From the NCBI RefSeq assembly GCF_018860705.1, contig NZ_JAHKQA010000056.1, forward strand, positions 62,001 to 126,000: a stretch of 64,000 nucleotides of DNA, in the 5' to 3' direction. The notes beneath the pieces were generated by a model. The model searched no databases. It was given only the letters and a program-made list of their open reading frames with translations, and had not been told where the DNA came from. Positions 26,073-35,002 of this stretch are shown here, piece after piece; positions within the stretch are counted from its first letter, which is position 1, and every line of letters begins with the position of its first letter. A program made the translations under genes and the position numbers. The DNA comes from Citreicella sp. C3M06. GTDB taxonomy: Bacteria; Pseudomonadota; Alphaproteobacteria; Rhodobacterales; Rhodobacteraceae.

Positions 26073-27940
26073 GCACTCTCCGGGGTCAGGAAGGCGGCCA
26101 GCGCCTCGGGGGAAAAGGGTTTGCGCAGCACCGGGCCCTGCGCTTGCGCGCGCCGGTACAGCGGGTCGCTGCCGGGCAGGGCGGTCATCAGCCGCACCGG
26201 CAGATGCGGCAGTCGCGCGGGCAGATCGGTGCCGGGGGCCTCGCCTTCAAGCGTGATATCTGACAGCACCAGATCCACCGGCAGCCCGCCCGCCAGCGCG
26301 CAGGCCTCATCAACCGAGCAGGCCTCGGCCACCGCATAGCCCAGCCCGGTCAGCATGTCGCGCAGCTGGGCGCGCAGGTCGGTCGAATCCTCGACCAGCA
26401 GCACGAGGTCGGAGCGGGCCTGCGCCGCCGCCTTGCGCAGCGGCAGCCGCAATGTCACCCGCGCGCCCCGTGCGTCATTGGCAAGGCGCACATCGCCGCC
26501 CGCCAGTTTCGCCATGTCATAGACCATCGCCAACCCAAGCCCCGATCCGTCGCTGCCCTTGGTGGTGAAGAACGGGTCAAGCCCATGCGCCAGCGCCTGC
26601 GGGCTGAAACCGGGGCCGGTGTCGGTGACCACCAGTTCCAGCCATGTATCGCCAACGGCGCGGAAGACCACGTCGATGCGGCCCTGCGCACCGCAGGCAT
26701 CTGCGGCGTTGAGCACGAGGTTCAGCGCCGCATCCTGCAGCATCCCGGCGTCGAGCTGATAGCAGCCCTCCGCCTCGGCCCGCACCTCGAGCCGCAGCGA
26801 TCCGGGCAGCGAGGGCCGCGCCAGCGTGGCCAGATCGCTTAGAAACCCGCCAAGCGACACCGGCCCCGGTCGCCATGCCCGGTGCGAGGTGATGTCGGCA
26901 ATGCGGTTCAGCAGGTCTCCGCCGCGCCGGGCGGCCTGAAGCGTGCCGGTGACCAGCGGTGCCGCGTCGGGCGGCACCATGCGCCGCAGCTTCGATTGCA
27001 TCCCAAGGATGATGGTCAGCAGATTCGAGAAATCATGCGCAAGGCCGGAAATCAGCTGCGCCGCCATTTCGCGCCGCCGTGTCTGTTGCAGCGCGGCGCG
27101 GGCCTGCGTTTCCTCGGTCACGTCATGGGACAGGATATAGACCCCCGGTTCGACCGGGTCGGGGGTGAACACCGCGCGGATGCGCCGCTGTGAGCCATCA
27201 TCGGTGAATTCAAAGATGCTCTGCTCGCCGTTCAGCGCCCGGTCCAGATGCGGCGCGACCTTGGCATGCGCCGGCCCCAGCGCTTCGGAAATATGCAGCC
27301 CGGCAATCTCCGAGGGCCGCCCCGGCATCACCGACGACAGCCGCCGGTTGGAAAACGTATAGACCCCGCGCGCATCGACGCGGGCGATATGGGCGGGCAT
27401 CATTTCGGTGGTCAGGCGGGTGCGGGCCTCGATCTCGCGCAGCTCGCGCTGGGCTTCTTCCAGCGCGGCATTGGTTGCGGCCAGCTGGCGGTTGGTGGCC
27501 GACAATTCCTCGGACCGGCGCAGCACCTCTTCGGAGAGCAGTTCCGAGCGGGTGCGCAACAGCGCTTCGTGGCGTTTGACGCTGGTGATGTCGGTATAGA
27601 CCGTCACCCAGCCGCCCTGCGGCAGCGGCGCGCCCTCGACGCTGATGGTGCGGCCATTGGCACGGGTGCGTTCCATGTAATGCGCCTCGAAGGCGCGGGC
27701 CTGCTCGACGCGGGCGGCGACAAAGGCATCAACGTCATCGACCTGTCCGTATTCGCCGCAATCCACGAGGTGGCGGATGGTGTCGTCGAACCGCGCGCCT
27801 TCGGTATAGAGCGCCTGCGGCAGGTCGAACATTTCGGCAAAGCGGCGGTTGCTGACTGCCAGCCGCAGATCGCTGTCATAGATCGACAGCGCCTGCTGGA
27901 TCAGGTTCAGCCCCGCCTGTGTAAACCCTTGTTTGTGCAT
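26069..27940 (-). CDS. PAS-domain hybrid sensor histidine kinase
   Basis: A 623-residue soluble hybrid kinase with no membrane segments. PAS-like domains span about residues 12-125 and 178-285, with a coiled-coil linker (130-175, SELLSEEVLRRSEELS...). The HisKA box is SGLAHDFSNLLTIIL (His302). The ATPase has the N box ALNLVLNAADA, G1 DTGPGFS and G2 GSGLGL. A C-terminal receiver (512-623) has Asp561 in VLSDITL and a Lys in RKPF. The architecture implies cytoplasmic sensing and a phosphorelay. An unusual run of eight G follows GGA in the ribosome-binding region (27943-27950), immediately before the ATG at 27940. It is divergent from the acyl-CoA ligase operon. Confidence 0.93.
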   Translation of the reverse strand: MHKQGFTQAGLNLIQQALSIYDSDLRLAVSNRRFAEMFDLPQALYTEGARFDDTIRHLVDCGEYGQVDDVDAFVAARVEQARAFEAHYMERTRANGRTISVEGAPLPQGGWVTVYTDITSVKRHEALLRTRSELLSEEVLRRSEELSATNRQLAATNAALEEAQRELREIEARTRLTTEMMPAHIARVDARGVYTFSNRRLSSVMPGRPSEIAGLHISEALGPAHAKVAPHLDRALNGEQSIFEFTDDGSQRRIRAVFTPDPVEPGVYILSHDVTEETQARAALQQTRRREMAAQLISGLAHDFSNLLTIILGMQSKLRRMVPPDAAPLVTGTLQAARRGGDLLNRIADITSHRAWRPGPVSLGGFLSDLATLARPSLPGSLRLEVRAEAEGCYQLDAGMLQDAALNLVLNAADACGAQGRIDVVFRAVGDTWLELVVTDTGPGFSPQALAHGLDPFFTTKGSDGSGLGLAMVYDMAKLAGGDVRLANDARGARVTLRLPLRKAAAQARSDLVLLVEDSTDLRAQLRDMLTGLGYAVAEACSVDEACALAGGLPVDLVLSDITLEGEAPGTDLPARLPHLPVRLMTALPGSDPLYRRAQAQGPVLRKPFSPEALAAFLTPESA

Positions 27941-28077
27941 CGCCCCCCCCTCCGGGCGTGACGCTAGCACCGGGGGGCGGCGAGGGCTAGCGGGCGTGCA
28001 GGCGATCAAGGGCCGCAAGCCTTTGCGCCCGGCTTGGCGGGGGTGGCGCGCGTTGCCATCGGGTCGGGGGAGCATCT

Positions 28078-28122
28078 GTTACAATTCGTTAGAATCCCGC
28101 AAAGATGACGTAAAGATTGACC
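28078..28122 (+). promoter_or_regulatory. Tandem direct repeats, candidate response-regulator site
   Basis: GTTACAATTC (28078-28087) and GTTAGAATCC (28088-28097) match at 8 of 10 positions in direct tandem. AAAGAT recurs at 28101-28106 and 28112-28117, spaced by 11. Tandem direct repeats of 10-11 bases are typical of OmpR-class binding sites. They lie just upstream of, and overlap, a promoter candidate. Confidence 0.4.
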
Positions 28123-28145
28123 GCCAGCCTGTCCTTGATCCTAAT
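28117..28145 (+). promoter_or_regulatory. Sigma-70-like promoter of the acyl-CoA ligase/ABC operon
   Basis: TTGACC (28117-28122), a 17-base spacer and CCTAAT (28140-28145). The -35 is good and the -10 matches 4 of 6. Transcription would start near 28152, about 65 bases before the ligase start. Confidence 0.4.
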
Positions 28146-28218
28146 GGGATCGGAATCGCGCTGCCCTTCGGGGCAACCGGGGAAGAGGAGCCCCGGGCGA
28201 TCAAGGGAGGAATGAGAC

Positions 28219-30192
28219 TTGGCGTATATGTCCGAGGGCGCAGAGGGTCTGCGCTCGATTCCGCAGCTGTTGCAGCGCAATGTGTCGCTCTATGGCGACC
28301 GGCCTGCGTGGCGGGAAAAGGAATACGGGATCTGGCAAAGCTGGAACTGGGCCGAAGGGGAGCAGGAGATCGAGGCCTTTGCGCTGGGGCTTTTGAACCT
28401 CGGGCTGGCGCGGGGCGATCATGTCGCGGTGATCGGGCGCAACCGCCCGACGCTGTATTGGGCGATGGTCGCAGCCCAGATGTGCGGCGCAGTGCCGGTG
28501 CCGCTGTATCAGGACGCCGTTGCCGAAGAGATGGAATACGTGCTGTCGCATTGCGGCGCGCGCTTTGTCATCGCCGCCGATCAGGAACAGGTCGACAAGG
28601 TCATCGAGATTCAGGACGACCTGCACCAGTTCGAACACATGATCTATGTCGATCCGCGCGGCATGCGGAAATACGATCACCGGCAGCTGCATGAATACGG
28701 GCACATTCAGGCGCAGGGGCGGGCGGCCCGTGACGAGCTGATCGGCGAGCTGGACGCGCGGCGCGGGGCGCTGGGGTATGATGACACTTGCGTGATGCTC
28801 TATACCTCGGGGACGACGGGCAAGCCCAAGGGCGTGGTGCTGTCGAACCGCAACATCATCGAGACCGCCAAGGCATCGTCGGAATTCGACCACCTTGGCC
28901 CGGGCGAGGAAGTGCTGGCATGGCTGCCGATGGCCTGGGTCGGGGATTTCATCTTTTCCATCGGGCAGGCGTTCTGGACGGGGTTCTGCGTCAACTGCCC
29001 CGAAAGCCCCGAGACCATGCTGACCGACCTGCGCGAGATCGCGCCGTCGTATTATTTCGCGCCGCCACGGGTGTTCGAAACCCAGCTGACGTCGATCATG
29101 ATCCGGATGGAGGATGCGGGCGCGCTCAAGAAGCGGATGTTCGATCATTTCATGGCGCTGGCCCGACGCGTGGGGCCGAAGATCCTTGATGGCGCACAGG
29201 TGGGCGCGCTGGACCGGCTGCATTATGCGCTGGGCGCGGCGCTGGTCTATGGGCCGCTGAAAAACGCGCTGGGGTTTTCGCGCGTCCGGGTGGGCTATAC
29301 CGCTGGCGAGGCGATCGGCCCCGAGATCTTTGATTTCTACCGGGCGCTGGGGATCAACCTCAAACAGCTTTACGGGCAGACCGAAGCCTCGGTGTTCATC
29401 ACCCAGCAGCCCGACAACGAGGTGCGCCCCGACACCGTCGGCGTGCCATCCCCCGGTGTGGAAATCCGCATCGCCGAGAACGGCGAGGTGTTCTACCGCT
29501 CGCCCGGCGTGTTCGTGGAATATTACAAGAACGCCGAAAGCACCGCCGACACCAAGGATGCCGATGGCTGGGTTGCCACCGGCGATGCCGGGTTCTTCGA
29601 GGAAGGCACCGGGCATTTGCGCATCATCGACCGGGCCAAGGACGTGGGCAAGATGGCCGATGGCGCGCTGTTCGCGCCCAAATACGTCGAGAACAAGCTG
29701 AAGTTCTTTCCCAATATCCTTGAGGTGGTGGTGTTCGGCGCCGATCGCGACCGCTGCGCCGCCTTCATCAACATCGACCTGACCGCAGTGGGCAACTGGG
29801 CCGAGCGCAACAATATCGCCTATGCGTCTTATCAGGAGCTGGCCGGCCATCCCAAGGTGCTGGAAACCATCCGGGGCCATGTCGAAGAGGTCAACGCCAG
29901 CGTCGCCGAAGACCCGATGCTGTCGGGCTGCCAGATCCACCGCTTTGTGGTGCTGCACAAGGAGCTGGATGCGGATGACGGCGAGCTGACGCGCACCCGC
30001 AAGGTGCGGCGCAAGATCATCGCCGAGAAATTCCACGATCTGGTGGCGGCTTTGTACGACGGCTCAGACAGCGTCTACACCGAGACCGAAGTCACCTACG
30101 AGGACGGGCGCAAGGGCAAGATCAAGGCGACGCTGACGCTGATGGACGCAAAGGTGGTGCCGGTGGCGCCACCCGCGATGGCAGCACAATGA
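28219..30192 (+). CDS. AMP-dependent long-chain acyl-CoA synthetase
   Basis: A 657-residue adenylate-forming ligase (carboxylate + ATP + CoA to acyl-CoA + AMP + PPi). The P-loop YTSGTTGKPKGVV is at about 195, the A5 motif YGQTEAS at about 387, and A7/A8 lie in GWVATGDAGFFEE and the following IDRAKD. The C-terminal region (TRTRKVRRKII) supplies basic residues. The size and the ID-x-AKD-x-GK-x-x-G block (KDVGKMADGA) fit the long-chain FadD15/ACSL-like subfamily. I use the TTG at 28219 because GGGAGG (28205-28210) is spaced for it; the first in-frame ATG is 9 bases later. It opens the ABC-importer operon and probably activates the imported acid. Confidence 0.9.
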   Translation: MAYMSEGAEGLRSIPQLLQRNVSLYGDRPAWREKEYGIWQSWNWAEGEQEIEAFALGLLNLGLARGDHVAVIGRNRPTLYWAMVAAQMCGAVPVPLYQDAVAEEMEYVLSHCGARFVIAADQEQVDKVIEIQDDLHQFEHMIYVDPRGMRKYDHRQLHEYGHIQAQGRAARDELIGELDARRGALGYDDTCVMLYTSGTTGKPKGVVLSNRNIIETAKASSEFDHLGPGEEVLAWLPMAWVGDFIFSIGQAFWTGFCVNCPESPETMLTDLREIAPSYYFAPPRVFETQLTSIMIRMEDAGALKKRMFDHFMALARRVGPKILDGAQVGALDRLHYALGAALVYGPLKNALGFSRVRVGYTAGEAIGPEIFDFYRALGINLKQLYGQTEASVFITQQPDNEVRPDTVGVPSPGVEIRIAENGEVFYRSPGVFVEYYKNAESTADTKDADGWVATGDAGFFEEGTGHLRIIDRAKDVGKMADGALFAPKYVENKLKFFPNILEVVVFGADRDRCAAFINIDLTAVGNWAERNNIAYASYQELAGHPKVLETIRGHVEEVNASVAEDPMLSGCQIHRFVVLHKELDADDGELTRTRKVRRKIIAEKFHDLVAALYDGSDSVYTETEVTYEDGRKGKIKATLTLMDAKVVPVAPPAMAAQ

Positions 30193-30243
30193 TGGGCGGG
30201 CGCTCTTCCTGCGCAAATCGCGGGGCGTCGCCTGTTCGCACCT

Positions 30244-30266
30244 CAAACCGTCCCCCGGACGGTTTG
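30244..30266 (+). other. Hairpin between the ligase and the first ABC gene
   Basis: CAAACCGTCC (30244-30253), loop CCC, GGACGGTTTG (30257-30266): a perfect 10-bp stem with no U tract. It lies in the 190-base gap after the acyl-CoA ligase. It may stabilise or process the transcript, or reduce read-through. Confidence 0.5.
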
Positions 30267-30382
30267 CCGCCCATGGCGGGCCGGGGCGAACCCCACCATC
30301 GCGCGGGCCGAATCTGGCGGGGATGGATGTCATGATGGACGGCACGACAAGCATTTACCGGAACGACGAAAAGGAGGGGGCC

Positions 30383-31192
30383 GTGTCCGATACGGGATAC
30401 ATCACCGCCGACGGGCGGCAGATCGGCGGCACCCTGATGGAGCTGCGCAACATCACGCTGAAATTCGGCGGGGTGGTGGCGATCAAGGATATTTCCTTCG
30501 ACATCCGCGAGGGCGAGATCCGGGCCATTATCGGCCCGAACGGCGCGGGGAAATCCTCGATGCTGAACATCATCAGCGGCTTTTACACCCCGTCCGAAGG
30601 GGCGCTTTGGTACAAGGGGGCTGAGCGCCCCCCGATGAAACCCTACGAGGTGGCGCGCATGGGCATCGCGCGCACCTTTCAGAACATCGCGCTGTTCGAG
30701 GGCATGTCGGTGCTCGACAACATCATGACCGGGCGGCTGACGCATATGAAGGCGGGGATCGCCCGTCAGGCGCTGTGGTGGGGCAAGGCCCGCGATGAAG
30801 AGATCGCCAACCGCGAGGTCGTGGAAAAGGTCATCGATTTCCTTGAGATTCAGGCGATCCGCAAGACGCCGGTCGGGCGTCTGCCTTACGGGCTGAAAAA
30901 GCGCGTCGAACTGGCGCGGGCGCTGGCGGCCGAACCGTCGATGCTGTTGCTCGACGAGCCGATGGCGGGGATGAACGTCGAGGAGAAAGAGGACATGAGC
31001 CGCTTCATCCTTGATGTGAATGACGAATTCGGCACCACCATCGTCTTGATCGAACATGACATGGGGGTGGTGATGGATCTGTCCGACCGCGTCGTCGTGA
31101 TGGATTACGGCAAAAAGATCGGCGATGGCGCGCCCGACGAGGTGCGCGCCAATCAGGCCGTGATCGACGCCTATCTTGGCGTGGCGCATTGA
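30383..31192 (+). CDS. Liv-type ABC transporter ATP-binding protein (LivG-like)
   Basis: A 269-residue ATPase. Walker A GPNGAGKSS is at about 51-59, the Q-loop in RTFQNIALFEGM, and Walker B in MLLLDEPMAGMN. The H-loop is in VLIEHDMGVVMDLSD and the C-terminal DYGKKIGDGAPDEVR is typical of LivG. The signature is degenerate (LPYGLKKRVELARAL, with YG in place of SGG), which is common in this subfamily. I start at the GTG at 30383 because AAGGAGG sits just before it; an ATG at 30323 would add 20 residues with no family match. It is the first ABC gene after the ligase and ends 22 bases before the LivH-like gene. Confidence 0.93.
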   Translation: MSDTGYITADGRQIGGTLMELRNITLKFGGVVAIKDISFDIREGEIRAIIGPNGAGKSSMLNIISGFYTPSEGALWYKGAERPPMKPYEVARMGIARTFQNIALFEGMSVLDNIMTGRLTHMKAGIARQALWWGKARDEEIANREVVEKVIDFLEIQAIRKTPVGRLPYGLKKRVELARALAAEPSMLLLDEPMAGMNVEEKEDMSRFILDVNDEFGTTIVLIEHDMGVVMDLSDRVVVMDYGKKIGDGAPDEVRANQAVIDAYLGVAH

Positions 31193-31214
31193 CCGGTGCC
31201 TTGAGGAGAACAAC

Positions 31215-32168
31215 ATGCTGAAAGATATCTTCATCACGCCCTTCGTCGATATGGTCGAGGCGCCGGATTTCCTGTTGCAGGTGCTGTGGGAAGGGCTGGT
31301 GTCTGGCATTCTCTATGCGCTGATCGCGCTGGGGTTCGTGCTGATCTTCCGCTCGTCGCGGATTTTCAACTTTGCGCAGGGCATCATGGTGGTGTTTGCC
31401 GCGCTGACGCTGGTGGGTCTGCATGCGATGGGCATTCCGGCGTGGATCTGCGTGATCCTGACGCTGGGGGTGATGTTTGTGCTGGCGCTCAGCATCGAAC
31501 GGGTGGTGCTGCGGCCCCTCGTCGGGCAGCCCGACATCATCCTGTTCATGGCGACCATCGGCATCACGCTGTTCCTGATCGGTCTCGGTGAGATCATCTT
31601 TGGCGGCGAAAACAAGGTGATGATCACCGAAGAACTGGGCATCCCGACCGGCAGCCTTGTGCTGGAACCGTGGGGCGGGCTGCTGATCCTTGAACAAAAG
31701 GACATCACCGCCGTGATCGTGGCGGGGCTGCTGGTTGTCGCCTTGTTGGCTTTCCTGACCAAGACGCGGATGGGGCGGGCGATCCGGGCGCTGGGCGACG
31801 ATCATCAGGCGGCGCTGTCGGTTGGTATCTCGCTGCAACAGATCTGGGTGCTGGTGTGGTTCATCGCGGGCATCATCGCGCTGGTCACCGGCATTGCATG
31901 GGGCGCGCGGGCCGGGGTCAGCTTTGCGCTGGAGGTCATCGCCTACAAGGCGCTGCCGGTGCTGATGCTGGGCGGGCTGGAAAGCATCACCGGCGCCATC
32001 ATCGGCGGGTTGATGATCGGGATGCTGGAAAAGCTGTTCGAGATTTACTGGGGCCAGCCCTTGCTGGGTGGCAACACCGAGACGTGGTTCGCCTTTGTGC
32101 TGGCGCTGATCGTGCTGCTGTTCCGCCCGCAGGGGCTGTTCGGGGAACGCATCATCGAAAGGGTCTAG
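31215..32168 (+). CDS. Branched-chain-type ABC transporter permease (LivH-like)
   Basis: A 317-residue inner-membrane permease with about eight segments. Family blocks are LVSGILYALIALGFVLIFRSSRIFNFAQG, then ALSIERVVLRPLVGQPDIILFMATIG. The cytoplasmic coupling region is AIRALGDDHQAALSVGISLQQIWVLVW, and GGLESITGAIIGGLMIG and LLFRPQGLFGE lie near the end. GAGGAG precedes the ATG. It pairs with the LivM-like permease, but a small membrane-protein gene separates them, which is unusual. Confidence 0.94.
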   Translation: MLKDIFITPFVDMVEAPDFLLQVLWEGLVSGILYALIALGFVLIFRSSRIFNFAQGIMVVFAALTLVGLHAMGIPAWICVILTLGVMFVLALSIERVVLRPLVGQPDIILFMATIGITLFLIGLGEIIFGGENKVMITEELGIPTGSLVLEPWGGLLILEQKDITAVIVAGLLVVALLAFLTKTRMGRAIRALGDDHQAALSVGISLQQIWVLVWFIAGIIALVTGIAWGARAGVSFALEVIAYKALPVLMLGGLESITGAIIGGLMIGMLEKLFEIYWGQPLLGGNTETWFAFVLALIVLLFRPQGLFGERIIERV

Positions 32169-32241
32169 CGCTGCCCGCGTGGCAGGAAACGGGATGCAAA
32201 GGCCGCAAGAGGAGCCGGCCTTTCAGGAGGAGACGTCGGGA

Positions 32242-32490
32242 ATGGCAAAACTGATCGCAACCCTGAACGTGGTGGCCTGGGCAGGGTTCTGGGCCTTCGG
32301 ATACCTAGCGCTGAGCGCCGGGCACACGGGCGGGCAGGTGGCGTTGGCGGTGGTGCTGGCGGCGCTGGGCGGAGGGCTTGGGCTCTGGGCCTGGCTCTGG
32401 CTGGTGAAGCACTCCGAGGCGACGGGATACGCCCCGGCGCCCCGGCGCGATTACCCGGACGAGGAATTCACGCTGCCGACCGGCCACTGA
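32242..32490 (+). CDS. Small two-helix membrane protein inside the ABC operon
   Basis: An 82-residue product that I do not recognise. Two hydrophobic stretches (LNVVAWAGFWAFGYLALSAGH and QVALAVVLAALGGGLGLWAWLWLV) make a helical hairpin. The C-terminal tail is polar (KHSEATGYAPAPRRDYPDEEFTLPTGH) and Pro/acid-rich. AGGAGGAG lies about 9 bases before the ATG at 32242. It sits between the two permease genes (73 bases after the first, 93 before the second), so cotranscription is very likely. It could be an accessory or stabilising subunit, but this is inference from position only. Confidence 0.7.
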   Translation: MAKLIATLNVVAWAGFWAFGYLALSAGHTGGQVALAVVLAALGGGLGLWAWLWLVKHSEATGYAPAPRRDYPDEEFTLPTGH

Positions 32491-32583
32491 CGCCGACGGC
32501 CAGACAGGACACAGCGGCGGCCCGGTACGGGGCCGCGCTCGGGCAGTGCGGCCCGTTGAGGCGCACAAAAGGGAGAAAAACGG

Positions 32584-33660
32584 ATGCTCTATCGCACCGC
32601 AGGACAGTTCAAGACCAGCTATCAGGCCGATCAGGCACTGTTTCCGGTGCGCCAGGATGCGGTGTTGCTGGGGCTTATCCTGATCTTTGCATGGCTCGTC
32701 GCGCCGCTTCTGGCCAGCGAATTCGCCTTTCAGACGTTGCTGATCCCGATCCTGATCTATTCGCTGGCGGCGCTGGGGCTGAACCTGCTGACGGGCTTTG
32801 CCGGGCAGCTGTCGCTGGGCACCGCCGCCTTCATGGGGGTCGGGGCCTATGCCTGCTACAAGATGGTGACGCTGATGCCGTGGCTGAACCCGGTGGTGGC
32901 GATCCTGATGTCCGGGGCATTCAGCGCCGGGGTGGGGGTGGCGTTTGGCATTCCGTCCTTGCGGATCAAGGGGTTCTACCTTGCGATCGCAACGCTGGCG
33001 GCGCAGTTCTTCTTGGTCTGGCTGTTCGAGAAATGGGGTTGGCTCTACAATTACAACGCCTCAGGCGCCATTCAGGTGCCGAACCTGACCATGTTCGGCG
33101 TTTATGTAGCCGGGCCGCAGGCCAGCTCGATGGTGCAATATTACGTGGTGCTGGGAGTGGTGACGCTGCTGACGCTGGTTTGCATCAACCTGACGCGCGG
33201 CACGCTGGGGCGGACGTGGAAGGCCACCCGCGACATGGACATCGCCGCCGAGCTGATCGGCATCAACCTGATGCGCTCCAAGCTGACCGCCTTTGCCGTG
33301 TCATCCTATGTGGTGGGCGTTGCCGGGGCGCTGTTCGTGTTCATGTGGCGCGGGGCGGCAGAGCCGAACCTGTTCGATATCCCGCTGAGCTTTCGCATCC
33401 TGTTCATCGCCATCATCGGAGGGCTGGGATCGATCATGGGCAATTACCTTGGTGCGATCCTGATCGTGGGGCTGCCGGTGGTGCTGGGCACCGTGCCCGA
33501 GGCGCTGGGCATTCCGATCAGCTCGGCCATGGTCGAACATCTGAACGTGATGATCGTCGGCGCGCTTATCGTGTTCTTCCTGATCATCGAACCGCATGGG
33601 CTGGCACGCCTGTGGGCGCTGATCCGGGAAAAGCTGATCATCTGGCCCTTTCCGCACTAG
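32584..33660 (+). CDS. Branched-chain-type ABC transporter permease (LivM-like)
   Basis: A 358-residue permease with a longer N-terminus than LivH. Family blocks are LNLLTGFAGQLSLGTAAFMGVGAYA, then GIPSLRIKGFYLAIATLAAQFF. The coupling loop is TWKATRDMDIAAELIGINLMRSKLTAF, and IIGGLGSIMGNYLGAILI and FLIIEPHGLARLW follow. The residues after TRDMD usually read DIAAE in this family. GGGAG precedes the ATG. It is followed 37 bases later by the periplasmic binding protein. Confidence 0.94.
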   Translation: MLYRTAGQFKTSYQADQALFPVRQDAVLLGLILIFAWLVAPLLASEFAFQTLLIPILIYSLAALGLNLLTGFAGQLSLGTAAFMGVGAYACYKMVTLMPWLNPVVAILMSGAFSAGVGVAFGIPSLRIKGFYLAIATLAAQFFLVWLFEKWGWLYNYNASGAIQVPNLTMFGVYVAGPQASSMVQYYVVLGVVTLLTLVCINLTRGTLGRTWKATRDMDIAAELIGINLMRSKLTAFAVSSYVVGVAGALFVFMWRGAAEPNLFDIPLSFRILFIAIIGGLGSIMGNYLGAILIVGLPVVLGTVPEALGIPISSAMVEHLNVMIVGALIVFFLIIEPHGLARLWALIREKLIIWPFPH

Positions 33661-33697
33661 GGCCGGCCATTTCATCGATACAAGGGAGGAGACTTTG

Positions 33698-34993
33698 ATG
33701 ATGACTTTTACAGGACGGATCGCCGCTGCCGCGGCGCTGGCAACCCTGATGGGCACCACCGCGATGGCCGAGGGGCTTGCGACGCCCAACCTTGCCTATC
33801 GCACCGGACCCTTTGCCGCCACCGGCATTCCGCTGATGAACGGGCAGGCCGATTATATGAGCATGCTCAACGCCCGCGATGGCGGCATCGGCGGCATGAT
33901 GGTCGATTTCAGCGAATGCGAAACCGGCTATTCCACCGAAAAGGGCGCGGAATGCTATGAAAAGACCAAAGGCTCCGCGCTGGTGACGCAGCCGTGGTCG
34001 ACCGGCATCACGCTTCAGGTGCTGCCCAAGACCAACATCGACAAGATCCCGATCCTTGCCCCCGGCTACGGCTTTTCGCCGATGGGCGACGGCAAGGTGT
34101 TTCAATGGGCGTTCAACACGCCGCTGTCTTATTGGGACGGGGCGTCGATCATCCTGAAATATCTTCAGGACATGGGCGATCTGTCGGGCAAGAAGGTGGC
34201 GTTCCTGCACCTCGATCACCCGTTCGGCAAGGAGCCGCTGCCCTATCTTGAAATGAAGGCCGAAAGCCTCGGCTTCGAGCTTCTGCCGATTCCGGTCGGC
34301 CTCAAGGAAATGCAGAACCAGTCGGCGCAATGGCTTCAGATCCGCCGCGAGCGGCCCGATTATGTCATCATGTGGGGCTGGGGCGCGATGAACGCCGGGG
34401 CGATCACCGAGGCGGTCAAGACCAAGTTTCCGATGGACAACATGCTGGGCGTCTGGTGGGCCGGGCATGACGCCGACCTCAAGCTGGTGGGCGAGGACGG
34501 CAAGGGCTACAAATCGGTCAGCTGGTCGTTTCCCAACATGGACGCGCCGGTCATGGCCGATATCAAGAGCCTCGTGATCGATGCGGGCAAATCGCAGACC
34601 ACCCCCGAAGAGATGGAGGGCGTGTTCTATTCGCGCGGCCTGATCATCTCGGCGATCCTGGCCGAGGGCATCACCGTGGCGCAGGAACATGCGGGCACGG
34701 CGGACATCACGCCATCCGATCTGCGCTGGGGGCTGGAAAACCTCAACTTCACCGAGGCGCGCATCGACGAGCTTGGTCTGACCGGCATGGTGCCGCCGTT
34801 CTCGACATCCTGTTCCAACCACACCGGGCATTCGGGCGGCTGGATGCTGGAATGGGACGGCGCGAAATTCGTCAAGGCCTCGGATCTGATCATGCCCGAC
34901 AGCGAGGCGATTTCCGAACTCGAAACCGCCAAGGCGCAGGAATACGCCGAGGAAAACGCCCCCTGGCCGGTGAACGAAGATTGCCAGATGTGA
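33698..34993 (+). CDS. ABC transporter periplasmic substrate-binding protein (LivK-like)
   Basis: A 431-residue type I periplasmic binding protein. The signal peptide runs to about residue 24 (ALATLMGTTAMA-EG). The mature part has the Peripla_BP_6 pattern: RTGPFAATGIPLMNGQADYMSMLNAR near the start, then ETGYSTEKGAECYEK and later YVIMWGWGAMNAGAITEAVK. The C-terminal segment FSTSCSNHTGHSGGWMLEW is characteristic of a subgroup that I associate with Liv systems next to acyl-CoA ligases, not with amino-acid transporters. The ligand is therefore unlikely to be leucine. GGGAGGAG lies upstream of two adjacent ATGs (33698 and 33701). Confidence 0.9.
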   Translation: MMTFTGRIAAAAALATLMGTTAMAEGLATPNLAYRTGPFAATGIPLMNGQADYMSMLNARDGGIGGMMVDFSECETGYSTEKGAECYEKTKGSALVTQPWSTGITLQVLPKTNIDKIPILAPGYGFSPMGDGKVFQWAFNTPLSYWDGASIILKYLQDMGDLSGKKVAFLHLDHPFGKEPLPYLEMKAESLGFELLPIPVGLKEMQNQSAQWLQIRRERPDYVIMWGWGAMNAGAITEAVKTKFPMDNMLGVWWAGHDADLKLVGEDGKGYKSVSWSFPNMDAPVMADIKSLVIDAGKSQTTPEEMEGVFYSRGLIISAILAEGITVAQEHAGTADITPSDLRWGLENLNFTEARIDELGLTGMVPPFSTSCSNHTGHSGGWMLEWDGAKFVKASDLIMPDSEAISELETAKAQEYAEENAPWPVNEDCQM

Positions 34994-35002
34994 TCTGGCC
35001 TT

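Noticed and set aside
28201-30036. 611-codon minus-strand frame opposite the acyl-CoA ligase
   Set aside because: The ligase motifs on the plus strand are complete; the antisense product has no domain.
32517-32536. GCGGCCC/GGGCCGC hairpin before the LivM-like gene
   Set aside because: A 7-bp stem in very GC-rich DNA without a U tract is likely by chance.
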